The notes under the pieces were generated by a model that was not told the DNA's origin, did not search any database, and saw nothing but the letters and a program-made list of their open reading frames with translations. Positions 12,050 to 24,433 of a stretch of 64,000 nucleotides of DNA are shown one piece after another. Source of the DNA: Erigeron canadensis (Eukaryota; Streptophyta; Magnoliopsida; Asterales; Asteraceae); assembly GCF_010389155.1 (NCBI RefSeq), contig NC_057769.1, positions 10,478,735-10,542,734 of the forward strand. The letters are read 5' to 3'. Position 1 is the first letter of the stretch. Each line of letters opens with the position of its first letter. Position numbers and translations under genes: made by a program.

Positions 12050-12910
12050 AGATTCTCTTTAAACCATCCAAAACAACCACCTCTCACCACCTCTTTCCAT
12101 CACCGTGCAACCACCGTGAAAATGACACAAATTCAATTTGGGTCAAAACGGATTGACACTAAATGTTGTGGCTTCGGTCTGACTTAAATGGGTTGACGTG
12201 ACATTGACCTGAACCAGATTAACGATTTTATTATCTTGGATAGTTCAACTAAAATGAAATTGCTCAGGTCGAGTTTGGGTCAAACGAATTATTTAAGTTT
12301 CAATAAAAAATTTAAACGTGAGTCGATATCCCATGACCTGCTACCTGTTGACAGGTTGCCGGACTGTGTTTAGGTCAAAAGAGGGTCATGTTGTATTCAG
12401 TTTTTGGCTTATTACACAATAAAATAAAGAACTAACAGTCGAGTAAATCACAAGAGTTTGAAAATGGAGCCTACTAGCCTAGTAAGCCATACTTTATAGC
12501 GTTATAACATGGGTATTGGGCCGATGTTGGGGCAAAGTGGAGTGGCCCTTGTTTCATCATGGTATCCCAACTGACCCGTTTCATGACCATAACTCTGCCT
12601 GCTTCAAAACGCATCGATATTTAAAGTTGGTCAAACAATCACAAGTCCTTCACACTGCAGCAAACCATGTGCAAATAAGTGTAACTGAACTTTTGAAGTC
12701 TTAACTCTTAACTTTTGTAGCAGGTTGATGATGGCAACATCAAAACCACATAAAAGCGGATCTAAAAACTTGGGATTCAATCTCGCCATTGATGGAGATT
12801 TTCCAGAAGTGGAGGGGCCAGAGAAGTTGCAGTATGCTACCATTGGAGGTGCATCATATTACTTCCATAAGATCCTTATTTTGTTGCAAGTAGTGGGAAA
12901 GAATAACTAG
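12050..12910 (+). pseudogene. STR10-like pseudogene B (internal deletion)
   Basis: The 5' piece (about 12050–12120) matches codons 11–33 of the 7995 gene (FSLNHPKQPPLTTSFHHRAT). It then jumps directly into intron sequence near 12121, so almost all of the rhodanese domain, including the active-site Cys loop, is deleted. Exon 2 (about 12723–12910) is recognisable, but the GWLAGG segment is missing (KNLGFNLAIDGDFPEVEG). The 5' end abuts intron 2 of PLC pseudogene A, marking a rearrangement junction. Confidence 0.9.
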
Positions 12911-14560
12911 TTTACATGTTGATTTTTTAGTTCCATCTTTCAACCTCTGAACATTCAAATCATATAAGTCTATATATGCTACGAAGTGCAATCCCAAAAT
13001 GATGACAGCGCATTACGATTTACGAGTACTTAGCTGAGAAAATGGAAAAAGCATCAAAGTATGGTCTAAATTAGTTGCCTTTAGTTAGGATATTGAACTA
13101 GATACTCATTGTACTAAAGGCAAATATGTAGAACTGTACTATTAGTTGGTTACTTAAACTTAAACCGAATTATTAGTGAGTTACAAGATTATTATAGAAC
13201 TACTTATGCTCTTTTATGTTAGAAATATACCTTAATGCTTCCGCGAACAATTATTAGATAAAACCATCAGGTGGCTTAACCTGAACTAGCAAGGAAACGT
13301 AATCAAGCTGCCTATATATCTACTTCTCATTTTATGACCAAAATGGAAGTAGAACCTGAACAAAAAGCATCACATGGTTTTTAACATGGACTACCAAGGG
13401 AGGCTATACAAAACTAATATATGCAGCTCGTGTTTTATGATCAAAAGCCAAGGATATGAACTGGACAACTATCAGGTAGGATTTCTTTCGGTTCTGGAGT
13501 GACGAGGAAGACCAACAATGACTAGTTTATCCTGTACAGTGGACCTGCTGGAACATTTTATTTTATAACTAGTATACTCGACTTTTATCTTTGCCCCAAA
13601 CATCTATTCATTACTACATTAGTCAGACTATTTACATACAGACTGTCAAGGTTCAAGACACATATACATGACGGTTTTAAGTACCGGAAAGCTGGATCAG
13701 GGCCTGACTGCAAGCTGATACAAACACTACTTTCTTACTAGTCTCAAAACGACGATACATGCTTTACTAGGACATGCTTGTAAAAACCCTTATACAAACT
13801 GGTAGGAATAAGACTACATTAGCTTGGCTATTCACATGCAAAATGACTAGTAAGCTTGAAAAGCTATATTATACACTGACTTTACTTTTTAGTTGTATAT
13901 ATACAATTACTCAATAAATTAAAGAACCAAAAGTAAAAAAAAAATAAAAATAAAAATCTGGCACGCACTCTCGTATACCCGGGCGTTGCCCCGGATACAT
14001 TACGTTTATTATGTGCGGAAACTTGTTAAATTTGACATATTTTCAAGAATATTACTTATAATTTATTTCTAATTTTTTGAGATTGGTCTATTGAATTAAA
14101 AAGTCATTATATGACATTAATATTAAAAGATACATTAAAAATAAAGATGTTTATAAGTGAAAGATGCAAATCTTATTAGCTCATAAATTGCTAGCCTTAA
14201 TTTCCTACATTAGGCGAAAGGAAATGTTATTTGGCTAGGCCCGTTACCGGCCAAGATTAAAAATAATTATAATTAAAAGAAACGGTCATAAAACTAAAAA
14301 AGTAAAACCAAAATAAAGAAATGTGTAAGAAGTAGGATTCAAACGGAAGACCTTTGACTTTGAAGGCAACGATCCAAACCAACTAATCCAGCAGAAATTT
14401 TACTTAAGATTTCGCTCATTAATTATATAACAATGCCTGCCTATTATAAAGATTAAAAAAAAAAACTTTGCACGCAACCCGGTACTTCCAATCTCCCAAT
14501 ATATATATAACAATGTGCTAAATTCATTCCTAAACAAACAAGAACCCTTGGATAGATTCC
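12911..14560. other. Intergenic; no gene seen
   Basis: Low coding potential on both strands. At about 13977–13995 a palindromic CCCGGGCGTTGCCCCGG-type motif followed by ATACATTACG resembles motifs at 54440 and 55670 and may mark a Helitron-like or other repeat edge. Around 14330–14395 the minus strand has a tRNA-like B box (GTTTGAATCCT), probably a SINE relic. Confidence 0.4.
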
Positions 14561-15129
14561 ATCTTTGATTTAGAACCATTAGATCAAATTTAATTATTTC
14601 ATCTTTATTAAATGACAATATTAATATTTATACTTTTTATAACTATACAAAAAAATCCCCCTTTATATTTAATTTACACTTTTTGATTTTCCATCATAAA
14701 TTTACACTTTTTACCTAATAATTCTAATACAATATATTCAATAGATTAATAACTAATATATATCATAATAATAAAATAATACTATCTATCTTATATCTTA
14801 TCCAATAGAATAATGGTTAATATCATATAAAAAAAAATAAAGCATATCTTTGATTTAGAACCATTAGATCAAATTTAATTATTTCATCTTTACTAAATGA
14901 CAATTTTAATACTTATACTTTTTATAACTATACAAAAAAATCTCCCTTTATATTTAATTTACACTTTTTGATTTTCCTTCACAAATTTATATTTTTTACC
15001 CAATAATTCTAATACAATATATTCAATAGATTAATAACTAATATATATCATAATAATAAAATAATACTATCTATCTTATATCTTATCCAATAGAATAATA
15101 GTTAATATCATATAAAAAAAATAAAGCAT
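14561..15129. repeat. Near-perfect 285-bp tandem duplication
   Basis: Unit 1 is 14561–14845 and unit 2 is 14846–15129. Both begin ATCTTTGATTTAGAACCATT and end with AAAAATAAAGCAT. Only scattered single-base differences are seen by eye (for example TTTATTAAATGACAATATT against TTTACTAAATGACAATTTT), which points to a recent event. Content is AT-rich and noncoding. Confidence 0.9.
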
Positions 15130-15311
15130 AGTCAATAGTCAATAATGTTTAATAAAGGAATAATTGCAAATTTTCTTATTTTTATATATGCAGAATACAT
15201 AATCAAATAATGTAATAATAAATGAAAATGACGCAATAAAGTAGTTCCACATTGACTATATATCACATATATGAGAGAAATTGACAGGAGAATGAAAAAT
15301 AAAGTTATAAC

Positions 15312-16751
15312 ACAGTTTGAAAGAAACAAGGTTTGGGAACTTGTTCCAAGACCTCATCATTCTAAGACTGTGATTGGAAAATAAGATGGATGAGAGAGGA
15401 GTTGTGACCAGAAACAAGGCAAGATTGGTTGCTCTTGGATACAGACAAGAAGATGGGATAGATTATGATGAAACCTTTGCTCCTGTGCAAGATTGGAAGC
15501 CATCAGAATGTTCTTGGATTATTCTACTCACAAAGGGTTTAAGGTTTATCAGATGGATGCAAAGAGTGCATTTTTAAATGGGAAATTGGAAGAAGAAGTC
15601 TATGTTGAACAACCTCCAGGATTTGAAAGCTCAAAGTTTCCTGATCATGTGTTTAAGCTTGATAAGGCTCTCTATGGTCTCAAACAAGCTCCAAGAGCAT
15701 GGTATGACACTTTGTCTAATTTTTTGTTAGAAAACAAGTTCAAAAGAGGTAATGTTGACAAGACTTTGTTTGTGAGAAAATATAATGGTGATATTTTACT
15801 TGTACAAATATATGTAGATGACATAATCTTTGGTTCTAGCAGTGAAAGACTTTGCAAAAAGTTTTCTGAATTAATGCCTAAAAAGTATGAGATGAGCATG
15901 ATGGGAGAACTTAACTATTTTCTTGGTTTACAAGTCAAACAGACTAAAAATGAAATTTTATTAATCAAGGGAAATATATTAAAGACTTATTGAACAAATT
16001 TGGTTTTAGTGATTGCTCACCGATGAAAACTCCTATGGGAACTGGTGATAAGCTGAGTGAAGATAAAAGTGGAAAACCTACTGATGTCACAACTTATAGG
16101 GGTATGATAGGCTCTCTACTTTACTTGACTGCTAGTAGACCAGATATTATGTTTGCTACATGTCTATGTGCAAGATATCAGGCTAATCCTAAAGAATCAC
16201 ATCTTAAAGCTGTGAAAAGAATCTTCAGATACCTTAAAGGTAGTCCCAATCTGGGTCTTTAGTATCCCAAAGACTTAGGATTTGATCTAACAGGATATTC
16301 AGATTCTGACTTTATAGGCTGTAAGATAGACATAAAAAGCACTTCAGGAGCTTGTTAATTGCTTGGCAACAGACTTGTAAGCTGGTCTAGCAAGAAGCAA
16401 CATTCGGTATCCATTTCCACTGTAGAAGCTGAGTATATTGCAACAGAAAGTTGTTGTTCACAAGTCTTGTGGATGCAATTTCAGTTGCAAGACTATGGTG
16501 TCACAACTTCAAAGACTCCAATCTTTTGTGACAATACAACTGTCATAGCAATTTCCAACAATCCTGTGCTTCATTCAAGGACTAAGCATATTGATATAAG
16601 ATATCACTTTATCAGAGATCATGTGATGAAAGAAGGTGTTGAACTATACTTCATTCCAACTGAGAATCAGCTTGCTGACTTGTTCACCAAGCCATTGGAT
16701 GAAAACAGGTTCAATTTTCTAATAAGTAAACTGGGAATGCTAAATATGTAA
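15312..16751 (+). pseudogene. Copia reverse transcriptase–RNase H fragment
   Basis: Typical copia RT motifs are present: [20 protein letters not shown], then [12 protein letters not shown] and LYGLKQAPRAWY. The catalytic YVDD box follows in LVQIYVDDIIFGSS, then FLGLQV. RNase H shows TVEAEYIA and a C-terminal TKHIDIRYHFIRDHV with ADLFTKPL. At least two frameshifts (near 15495 and 15985) and two in-frame stops (near 16260 and 16356) interrupt it. Confidence 0.9.
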
Positions 16752-17277
16752 AAGGCAGTGAGATAAGTAATGACAAATCTGACCCCTGTAATTTTTGTCA
16801 AAAATTTTATGGGCAAGCTGTGTCATACACAGACTACTCCTTCATACTTGGTGTATATCAAGTAAAAGGGAGTAAGTTGAGTCTGACCCAACTTGGTGGT
16901 TATTTTTGTTATTAAATATCTCAGTGCGTTTTATTATTTTGCATATTTTATTTAGTTTAACTTATATATCTTTTTCTGATCAGTGAGTGAAACGTGTGGA
17001 GGCAACAGACTTTTACTGCAAAAGTACCCCCCACTAGTTGTTCTCATCCAATCAAATTATTTCTCTCTCTTCCCTCCAAACGGTTATTTTAAAAAATATA
17101 TATATTTTACTCGAATATATATATATATATATATACACATACTCTGTTTAACCTAAATCCCAAATAAATTGCATTATTCATACTCTCTTATTTTTTTCTC
17201 TCTAATCTGATTTCTGTTTCATTGAAATTAAATCAATCTTCTTATATCTATTTCGTTATAATTTCATCTTAAACGCA

Positions 17278-19796
17278 ATGGCTTCATCATCAACTAATCC
17301 ATCTGCTAATAACTCAAATAATAATGATTCTTCTTCATCTGAATATGGGTTTCGACACCCAGCTACGGTAAGCGCTGTCAAGCTTCCACCCTATGTTGTG
17401 GGTAATGATGTTGTTGTTAGCCCGGCTGATCTTGATACTGGTAAAATCAAGATCGTCAATCTTGTCTCTGCCAATATTCATCGACCTTCTTGGGCAGAAG
17501 GTTACGATGAAATAGTTGCCTTCTTATAGCATCATCTGTTTGGCAAGATGATGATTGAGAAACCGGATGTGGTGTACCAGGATATGCTCTGCGAGTTTTG
17601 GGCGAGCTGTGTGGAGGGTCAGACGAAGAAAGGACATGCCGTAATTTGAGGCACCATCCTTAATGGTAAGAAACAGGTATTCATTACTTTAAGAAGACTT
17701 AGGTCTGCTTTTGAACTGTCTTATCTGCCTGAAGATGATTATGAAAATGTTGTCTCACACACTGAAGCCAAAAATATTTTACCTATTTGTGAATACTCAG
17801 GTCCATTGGTTTCAGTGGTTAAAATGAAATATTTAACTGGCATTTGGAATTATCTTCTAAGTACCTTAAGTAAATCTGTACAAATGAAGGCATGTAGTTT
17901 TGATCAGCCTAATGTTCTCGAATTACGACTTTTTCATTCCTTGGTCACTATGACCAGAGTAGATTATGCAGGATTAATATTTAAAGACTTAGTTGGCCGA
18001 GTCAATAATAAAACCTTTACCATACCTTATGGTAGGATTCTTGGTCTCAACAATGAAGCAGTTCTTGATGGTGACTTCAGTTTGGCAACTGGCCAAACTA
18101 TAGAATGTAAGGCCATTAATACTAATATCTTTAATAGTCCCAAAGTAACTGCGCAGGGATTAACCCAAGCAATGCAGGTTTACCTTGATTTTTGCAAGAG
18201 AAGACAAAGGGAAGAAGCATTAGAGGAAGCTGCCTCTCATTTGATGCGATCTGAGTCCAACACTCAATCTGTCAATCAGGAGAGTCAAGGTACACAACCT
18301 CTTGAACCCTTAAATTCTTCCAAATCTACTTCTTCTTTTTCTTCTAAAAAAGGTGAAGAGTTGGCCACATCATCAGCCACTCTAGCCACACCCTCATCCA
18401 CCATTTCAAAATCCGCCTCCAAAAGACCTATTGTTGAGGACTTAGTGCCTCTCAATGTTGCTAAAAAGAAAAGATCAAAGAAAAATGTATCAGCTTCATG
18501 GGTTGACAAATCAACAACTATAAGAATTAAAGTCCCCCAAGGTGCATTGGAAGCTGAGGAACGTTCCAAAGCTGACTCTGCCACCCAAGCTGATAAGCCA
18601 GATTCACCACGCCCATCTGCACTCTCCCAAAAGAGTGTAGACGAGAAAAAGGGACCAATTGCTTCTACCCAATCCTCCAAAAAGGGTGAAGGTATTGAAA
18701 GAAAGACCTCCTCCCAAGGTCATACTGTGAGTCCACCAATTTCATCATCATCAGCCTCCCAAAAGGTTGATGATACCATTAAAGGGACAACAGCGGATCC
18801 AACCCAGATCTAACATGAGTCAGAGTCTTTGCACATTATTTCTGAGGATGATCAGCCAAAGGATGGAAGTATCGAACGCCAAGGTGACACTGCTTCTGTT
18901 CCCCAAGCTGGTCAGACTCCTTTATTATTACACTCTGAGTCTGCACTGGCTGTCAATGTCTCTCCTAGATCACAAGAAGAGACACAGGCCTCAAAAATTC
19001 CCCCTCAGGATATTTTGGTGCAACAACACACCACTATTGACGGGCAATCATCTATCCGTAACATTACACCTGTAGGGTCTGTGTCTGCATCTGTCCTTGG
19101 ATAAGGGATCCTGTAGGTTACATGGCTCTCTTTAGGGAGGTCATGCTAGCCCCTTGTGCAGCAAAGAGAACCATTGATGGTCCTCACGATGTCAATGAGA
19201 ATCTAGTCACTATCTCCGGAAGTGATTCTTCATTCGATGATGTGCTTGGCCATCCATCCTCAAGGGATGCTCTGATGGAAGATGCCAGTGGAGGTATTGA
19301 TCTAAATCATGATCAACAAATTCCCACTGGCTCACAATCTGAATTACTAGATAAATCTCCTCAGATTGTTCAACACATCATCTCCTCTGCAAAATCTGCT
19401 CATGAGACTCACTCTCATGAGAAAATACACCTCAAACTCCTTCACCTCCACCCCCTCCAATATGAGTCAATTGACCCTGATTTTAAGGATTGCAGGCTGC
19501 TTTTTCCAGAGTCAGTGGTCTTTAGACCAACTGCAAGTTCTTCCCAAGCTGCCACTATCTCATCTTCAGATATAGTAAATCAGCTCACTGAGTTCATATC
19601 AATCTCTAAGGTTGAGAACTCAAAGTTGGTTGAAGGCTTGGTCAAGATCCAAAAGGATCAAGAATTGACGGATTTAAAGGTGGAAAAGTTGTGCCAAGAT
19701 CACAAACAAATCGAAGAAAGAGCGATAAAGGCACTTGAGGAGATGGAGAAGAAGCAGAGCAAGCTGACAGAGTCTCTTGATGGTATAGAGATATAG
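17278..19796 (+). pseudogene. Extra ORF downstream of pol (Sirevirus aORF/env-like), broken
   Basis: The reading frame opens with a Ser/Asn-rich N-terminus and continues in one frame past stops near 17527, 17647, 18811 and 19102. It then shifts frame before the last segment (19122–19796), which ends in a Lys/Glu-rich coiled-coil-like stretch (LVKIQKDQELTDLKVEKL). The middle part is rich in Ser, Thr and Lys. No membrane segment or cleavage site was convincing. Assigned from position after pol and composition, not from a family match. Confidence 0.6.
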
Positions 19797-21276
19797 GTAT
19801 ACATGGATATATGGAGAGTATAATAAAAATTCCTTGCGATCCGCAACTCCCCCTTGCGGTCTTGCGATTTTATGGGTATTTTTGGTGAATTCGAAAAAAG
19901 TTGGGTATTTTCATATATTGAAGATGGTTTTTAGGTATCTAGGCTATTTTTCTCTTTTTTTAAAGGATAAGAAAGGAGAAGATTGGATAGGAAAAGAAAA
20001 AAAAAGTTATATATCAAAATGGTATTCTCGAGTTACATGGAAAACTAATGAAAAAAAAAAGAAAATACAAAGTTAATAGTTTTCTTGAGTTAAATAGAAA
20101 ACAAAAGAAATGGAAAAAAGTTATAATTTTACAATTATATCCTTTTCTTTTTAAAGTTGTTATTAGTTGATAAGGATAAATTAGTAATTGTACACATAAG
20201 TTATAAACTTTCCATTAAATTCCTCCCAAAAATGAGAGAAGTTTTCACATAAAAAAAGCCTTAGTTTCCTTTTCTTTTCTTATTTTAAAAAAACTCAAGA
20301 ATGCAAAATAGAAAAATTTTCATATCCTTTCTTTTGCTATCCTTCAAAAAAAACTTGAGAATGAAGTGTCAATATATATATTTACCCATTTATATAAATT
20401 TTATGAAGTAATTTTTATCATATGACTATTATACCCTTCTACATTATTTCTTTTTCTCTCTAAAACAAGATACAAATTAAAGTACAGGACTACAACTTAA
20501 ACAAATATTAAAAGACAAAGTTGAACACATACATAATTTTATTTATGCTAAAAAAACATTAAAAGTTAGATAATTATGAAATCGTTTCTTAATTTATGTT
20601 GAGTTTCAAAACAAGCAATCATTATAACTTATCCTTTAGACTTGAAAATAATTTATGTTTACTGAAAGCTTTGCTGGTGAAGATATTCGCTGAGAGCTCG
20701 CTGAAAAAGTCATTCGCTGAGAGCTCATTGAGTCCCTCAACGAACCCATAACTGAACAATATAAAGTTGGCTTAAAAGAAAAAAAATTAAAAATTACATG
20801 GACTTCATAAGCATTATCTTTTTAATTAACTATGAATACAAGTAAAATTGAATTAATAGAAAAATATATGAGATTTCATATTTTACACTACTATTGTCAT
20901 AGTTGTTGACTAAATTGTCTTAAATAAAAAAAAATACAAAATTGGGTGACTTAAAATTCCGTTTTAATAAATGGATGGCTTAAAAGAAAACAATTGAATC
21001 TTTAGGGGCCTATGTGATTATTAATTATTTACTATCGGAATGTTTGGGTCATTCAATAAATTAAAAGCAAAAGAAATTAAAATGATCTACATTAAAAGTA
21101 AGAAAAAAAGAAAAGACAATGAAGCGAAACGTCAAAGGACGAATAATGAAATCCGAGCAAAGGCAAGGGGAAGAATTAAAAGATGTACCGTAGATATAAC
21201 CCGTAGGATATGAATTTCTAAATTAATTTATCATACGAGTAAGAGAGAAGGAAAACCCTAGAGATCTTTGTAAGCA
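19797..21276. other. AT-rich intergenic DNA, promoter of the 21277 gene
   Basis: No gene is visible. A 15-bp motif ATTCGCTGAGAGCTC occurs twice near 20686 and 20713. The end of the stretch contains AAACCCTA (21253–21260), a telo-box-like element common just upstream of plant genes. Confidence 0.4.
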
Positions 21277-21858
21277 ATGGCGTATGAGTCAATTCATGGT
21301 CCTTTGGGAATGAAGAAGAGATTGGTGTCTGAGTTGCTTCACCAGGGCATTAATTTGAACGAATTGAAACCGGGTACTAGGAGGCGTCGGGGTCCTGATA
21401 CTCCGGAATCTGAGCTTTTATTAGCACGAGCCGAGCAACTTATGGGATTGTATAATCTATCCCTCCGAGATATGAAAAGCGGAACCTTTTATATGTTTCA
21501 TGAAAACGGAGAAGACATGAACGGTAAGTACATTGGCGTGGAGGAGGGTCTGCGTCTGATTGACGAGATTAATGAACAGAACAGGTACGAATATTATAAT
21601 GGGGGTCCGAGGATGACGGAGGAGGAGGCTGCCCGCGCCCTTGAAAGCTTGAAGGAATACACGCGGAAGCATGGTTTTAATTTTCCTGGTGAAGAAGAAG
21701 AAGAAGAAGAAGAAAAACCACGGCCCACAAGGATGAGATGGGGACTGATTCCAAAGGCCGCCCCATTCCTCCTGATGACGTTCCTGGTGTCAAGTGCGGT
21801 GACAATTGTGAGTCGAGCGTGGGACTTTCTGAACCAGGAGAAGATCTCTAACAAATAA
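21277..21858 (+). CDS. Unrecognised single-exon protein with C-terminal membrane segment
   Basis: A 193-residue protein of no family I recognise. It starts at the ATG 17 bp after a telo-box-like AAACCCTA. The core (about residues 4–125) has IHGPLG, QGINLNELKPGT, PESELLLARAEQLM, LSLRDMKSGTFYMFHENGED, NGKYIGVEEGLRLIDEIN and MTEEEAARALESLKEY. An acidic run of eight Glu at about 139–146, encoded by (GAA)8, follows. Then a basic Pro/Arg segment and a hydrophobic stretch at about 160–179 (APFLLMTFLVSSAVTIVS) suggest a tail-anchored membrane protein. A paralogue at 50080–50607 (minus strand) shares the core, about 60% identical by eye, but lacks the membrane tail. No intron or stop disrupts it. The retention of a full-length shared core in two copies argues that it is a real gene. 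Confidence 0.75.
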   Translation: MAYESIHGPLGMKKRLVSELLHQGINLNELKPGTRRRRGPDTPESELLLARAEQLMGLYNLSLRDMKSGTFYMFHENGEDMNGKYIGVEEGLRLIDEINEQNRYEYYNGGPRMTEEEAARALESLKEYTRKHGFNFPGEEEEEEEEKPRPTRMRWGLIPKAAPFLLMTFLVSSAVTIVSRAWDFLNQEKISNK

Positions 21859-22072
21859 GCCTCAGGCTATATTATTTACTAATCATTGTTTCTTTTAAGA
21901 AACAAAAGTAGGTTGCTTGTTACTACATGTGTCTTGTGTTTCTGTCAAACTTTGATTGTGTTACAACTACTTTTCTAGTTAGCCCTTTTCCGGCCCATTG
22001 ATTAGTTACTCCAATTATTTTCGTATTTTCATCATTATGCATCTTAATTATTCTTCCTGCTGCCATCCATAC

Positions 22073-22110
22073 CACACACACACACACACACATTATATAT
22101 ATATATATAT
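22073..22110. repeat. (CA)n(TA)n microsatellite
   Basis: A compound dinucleotide tract of about ten CA units followed directly by about nine TA units, in the 3' flank of the 21277 gene. Confidence 0.95.
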
Positions 22111-22739
22111 GTGCTGTCAATTTGGCTGGTGCTCAAGCAACTAATAATCTTGACAAACGAGCATGTACTCGCATAATGGTGCAAAACCATAAACATTACA
22201 AGCACGTGGCTTGTGCCAAAGAACTCGGGATACCTCGACTGTAGGGGATCCCGGACTTAAGGAGAGGAATGGTCAAGCTAAAACAGACAGACTTATGCAG
22301 ACCTTAGAAAATATTTTCTTTACCATTTCTTACTTCAAAGTGTCTCTGCTCATTTCTACTTTTCACTTTCGACCTCAATATTTTGCCTTCACTATTGTGA
22401 TGCGCTCCCCCTTTTTTTTTTCTGTTTTCTTTTGTGCTACTTAAACTTCAAAATGTGTCTTTTCATTTATAATCATTACAGTTGCCACCCATTGTTTATG
22501 CCGCTATCTAGAACAGAATTGATTCCGGATCTGGCCAAGCTTTGGTGCTTGGTTATTAACCCGAATGTACTACTTTGATTAGAGGACTTTTGTAGAGACC
22601 CTTTATTGAATCTAGTGTGCTGGCTTGGACTTTCTAGACATCACATGATTCCAGGCAGCATTGCTGTTGCTTATAAAAACTTAGCTTGGCTGTTGTCTTT
22701 TGTATAGGCTTAAGACAAATCAGTACTCTCTTTGATTAT

Positions 22740-23800
22740 GTCAGGTGCTGTTGGAAAACGGGACTTCCTGATGTAAATTCTAGTCACGAGGCTCCTCCTG
22801 TAGACTCATCTCAGTTGGCCGCTTTCCATGTTTCCGTGAATGAGAATGACGCCAGCGATGGAATACCTATGCCAGATGCTGGTGTTAGTGAGAATGGAGT
22901 TGCATCTGGTATATTCTTTTGTCACTTTTATCTAATTGTATATTGATCTATAGGAAAATGATTTCATATGGTTACTGTTTAATGTTTCCTTTTTATGGCG
23001 GCCGTTTCCAACTTTAGCTCCCGACGAAGAGCGATGCCGATTCGTCAGATTATATTGCCTGGACTGCCCTAATAGATGAGACTGAAAAAACACCCGAGGT
23101 AGGCAAGTTCCAAATTGATTAAATGGACCGCCTGCTAGTGCTGTTGATTTTTATGACATTAATTATGTTTTGTTTAACAGAACATCTTGAGGATCAGAAA
23201 AGTTTACAATGCCTTTTTACCCGAGTTTCCCTGTGTTACAACTCTATCTACATTACAGAGAAGACATACCTAGATCATAAAGAAAGTGTCCCGCACACGT
23301 TTGTCGTAGGTGTTTGGTTAAGCAAATAGTTGTAGGCTGGTGTAGATTTCTGCAGATACTAGAAACTGATTACATAAACAGTACATCTAAATATGCTAAT
23401 GTTAAATGAATAAGATTCTTTGTAAGATGAACCTTCCAGAAAAATAACTGTCATGCATGCCCTTTGAGTTATGTTCACCTTGAGCCTAACTGACTTTTGG
23501 TAAATACTGAGAAGTTTTGTAGCTACTTTGAGCACTCCCAATGCCCAATACGGACATCCATATTGGGCTTGTATTCAATCTCAATACGTGTACACCATTG
23601 GGTTTGGACCATATTCGACTGTATTCATTGCGTATTGAGAGACTAGGTGTGATGAAGAAATGGCAACATAAGTTCTCCGTTTACTTCACTATTTACATTA
23701 GAGTACAAAGTGATTTACTTAGTATTACAGGTGTATATCATTGTGGTTGGCTAATGTTTGAAGTATCCATGGCTCGCATCAAACATGAGGTAGGTTACTG
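22740..23800 (+). pseudogene. PRP39-like pre-mRNA processing factor pseudogene, copy 1
   Basis: PRP39 is a U1 snRNP-associated HAT-repeat protein. Three exon-like pieces are seen: an N-terminal Ser/Asp-rich part (about 22740–22910, VSVNENDASDGIPMPDAGVS), a piece near 23036–23098 (DADSSDYIAWTALIDETEK), and one at about 23180–23290 (NILRIRKVYNAFLPEFP). In the last piece a base is missing inside the FPLCY codons, shifting frame. Sequence to about 23900 matches the minus-strand copy at 42660–44140. A short block near 23530–23636, beginning AGCACTCCCAATGCCC, has no counterpart there and may be an inserted MITE. Confidence 0.7.
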
Positions 23801-24433
23801 TACTAGTTCCCCATAGTCTAATAAGCTTAGTTTCGAATTTTTATGTGCGGTGATTATAATCGTATTTTTTTGCCTCTTATCAATCAAGATGAAGTCTTTT
23901 ATTTGGCTTCAAACTTCCAGTAGCAAAGTAGGAGAAGAAATGTAAAAGATAGGAAAAACTGACTATTAATACCATTTGAGATATCATATATATTAGATTG
24001 CAGTGTCAATTAATTAACCTGGGGGTCTGCTAACTGCTAAGTCAGGAAAACAAGAGAGGCGTGTTGTAGAACATGGCTATCAATAGCCCCAGAGATGGTG
24101 GAAAACAGAGCCCGTGATTAAGCAGTCATAGTTGGACTTCAGGTTCATTGCTATGTGTTTAGTGTAAGGGGCCCCTTCTTATGATACAGACAGCCAAGCG
24201 GTTGAGTGCATACTTATAGAGCCCAAGAAAACTATACCATAAATCTTTACAAGGGTTGGGTAGCCGATTAAGAAGTCAAACTTTTTTGTTCATTTTTTAG
24301 AGATCATTATATATGGAAACCCACAAAGGTAACACAAAAACTGGTACACTTACCATCCATGTGCTTGACTAACTTGTACAGTATGCTTTAAAGATTGTAT
24401 TTAATGGTAAATCATATATCACTTGTTTGACAG

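Larger units (their letters stand above)
15312..19796 (+). mobile_element. 5'-truncated Ty1/copia element, Sirevirus-like
   Basis: Order seen: the reverse transcriptase and RNase H part of pol (15312–16751), a spacer of about 500 bp, then a long extra open-frame region downstream of pol (17278–19796). An additional (env-like) ORF after pol is the hallmark of Sireviruses among plant copia elements. Gag, protease, integrase and the 5' LTR are absent; the start of RT abuts unrelated AT-rich DNA. No matching LTR pair or target-site duplication was found, so ends are approximate. All frames are broken, so the copy is dead. Confidence 0.8.

Noticed and set aside
18285..18680. Long minus-strand frame opposite the copia extra ORF
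   Set aside because: It mirrors the Ser/Lys-rich plus-strand frame and has no independent support.
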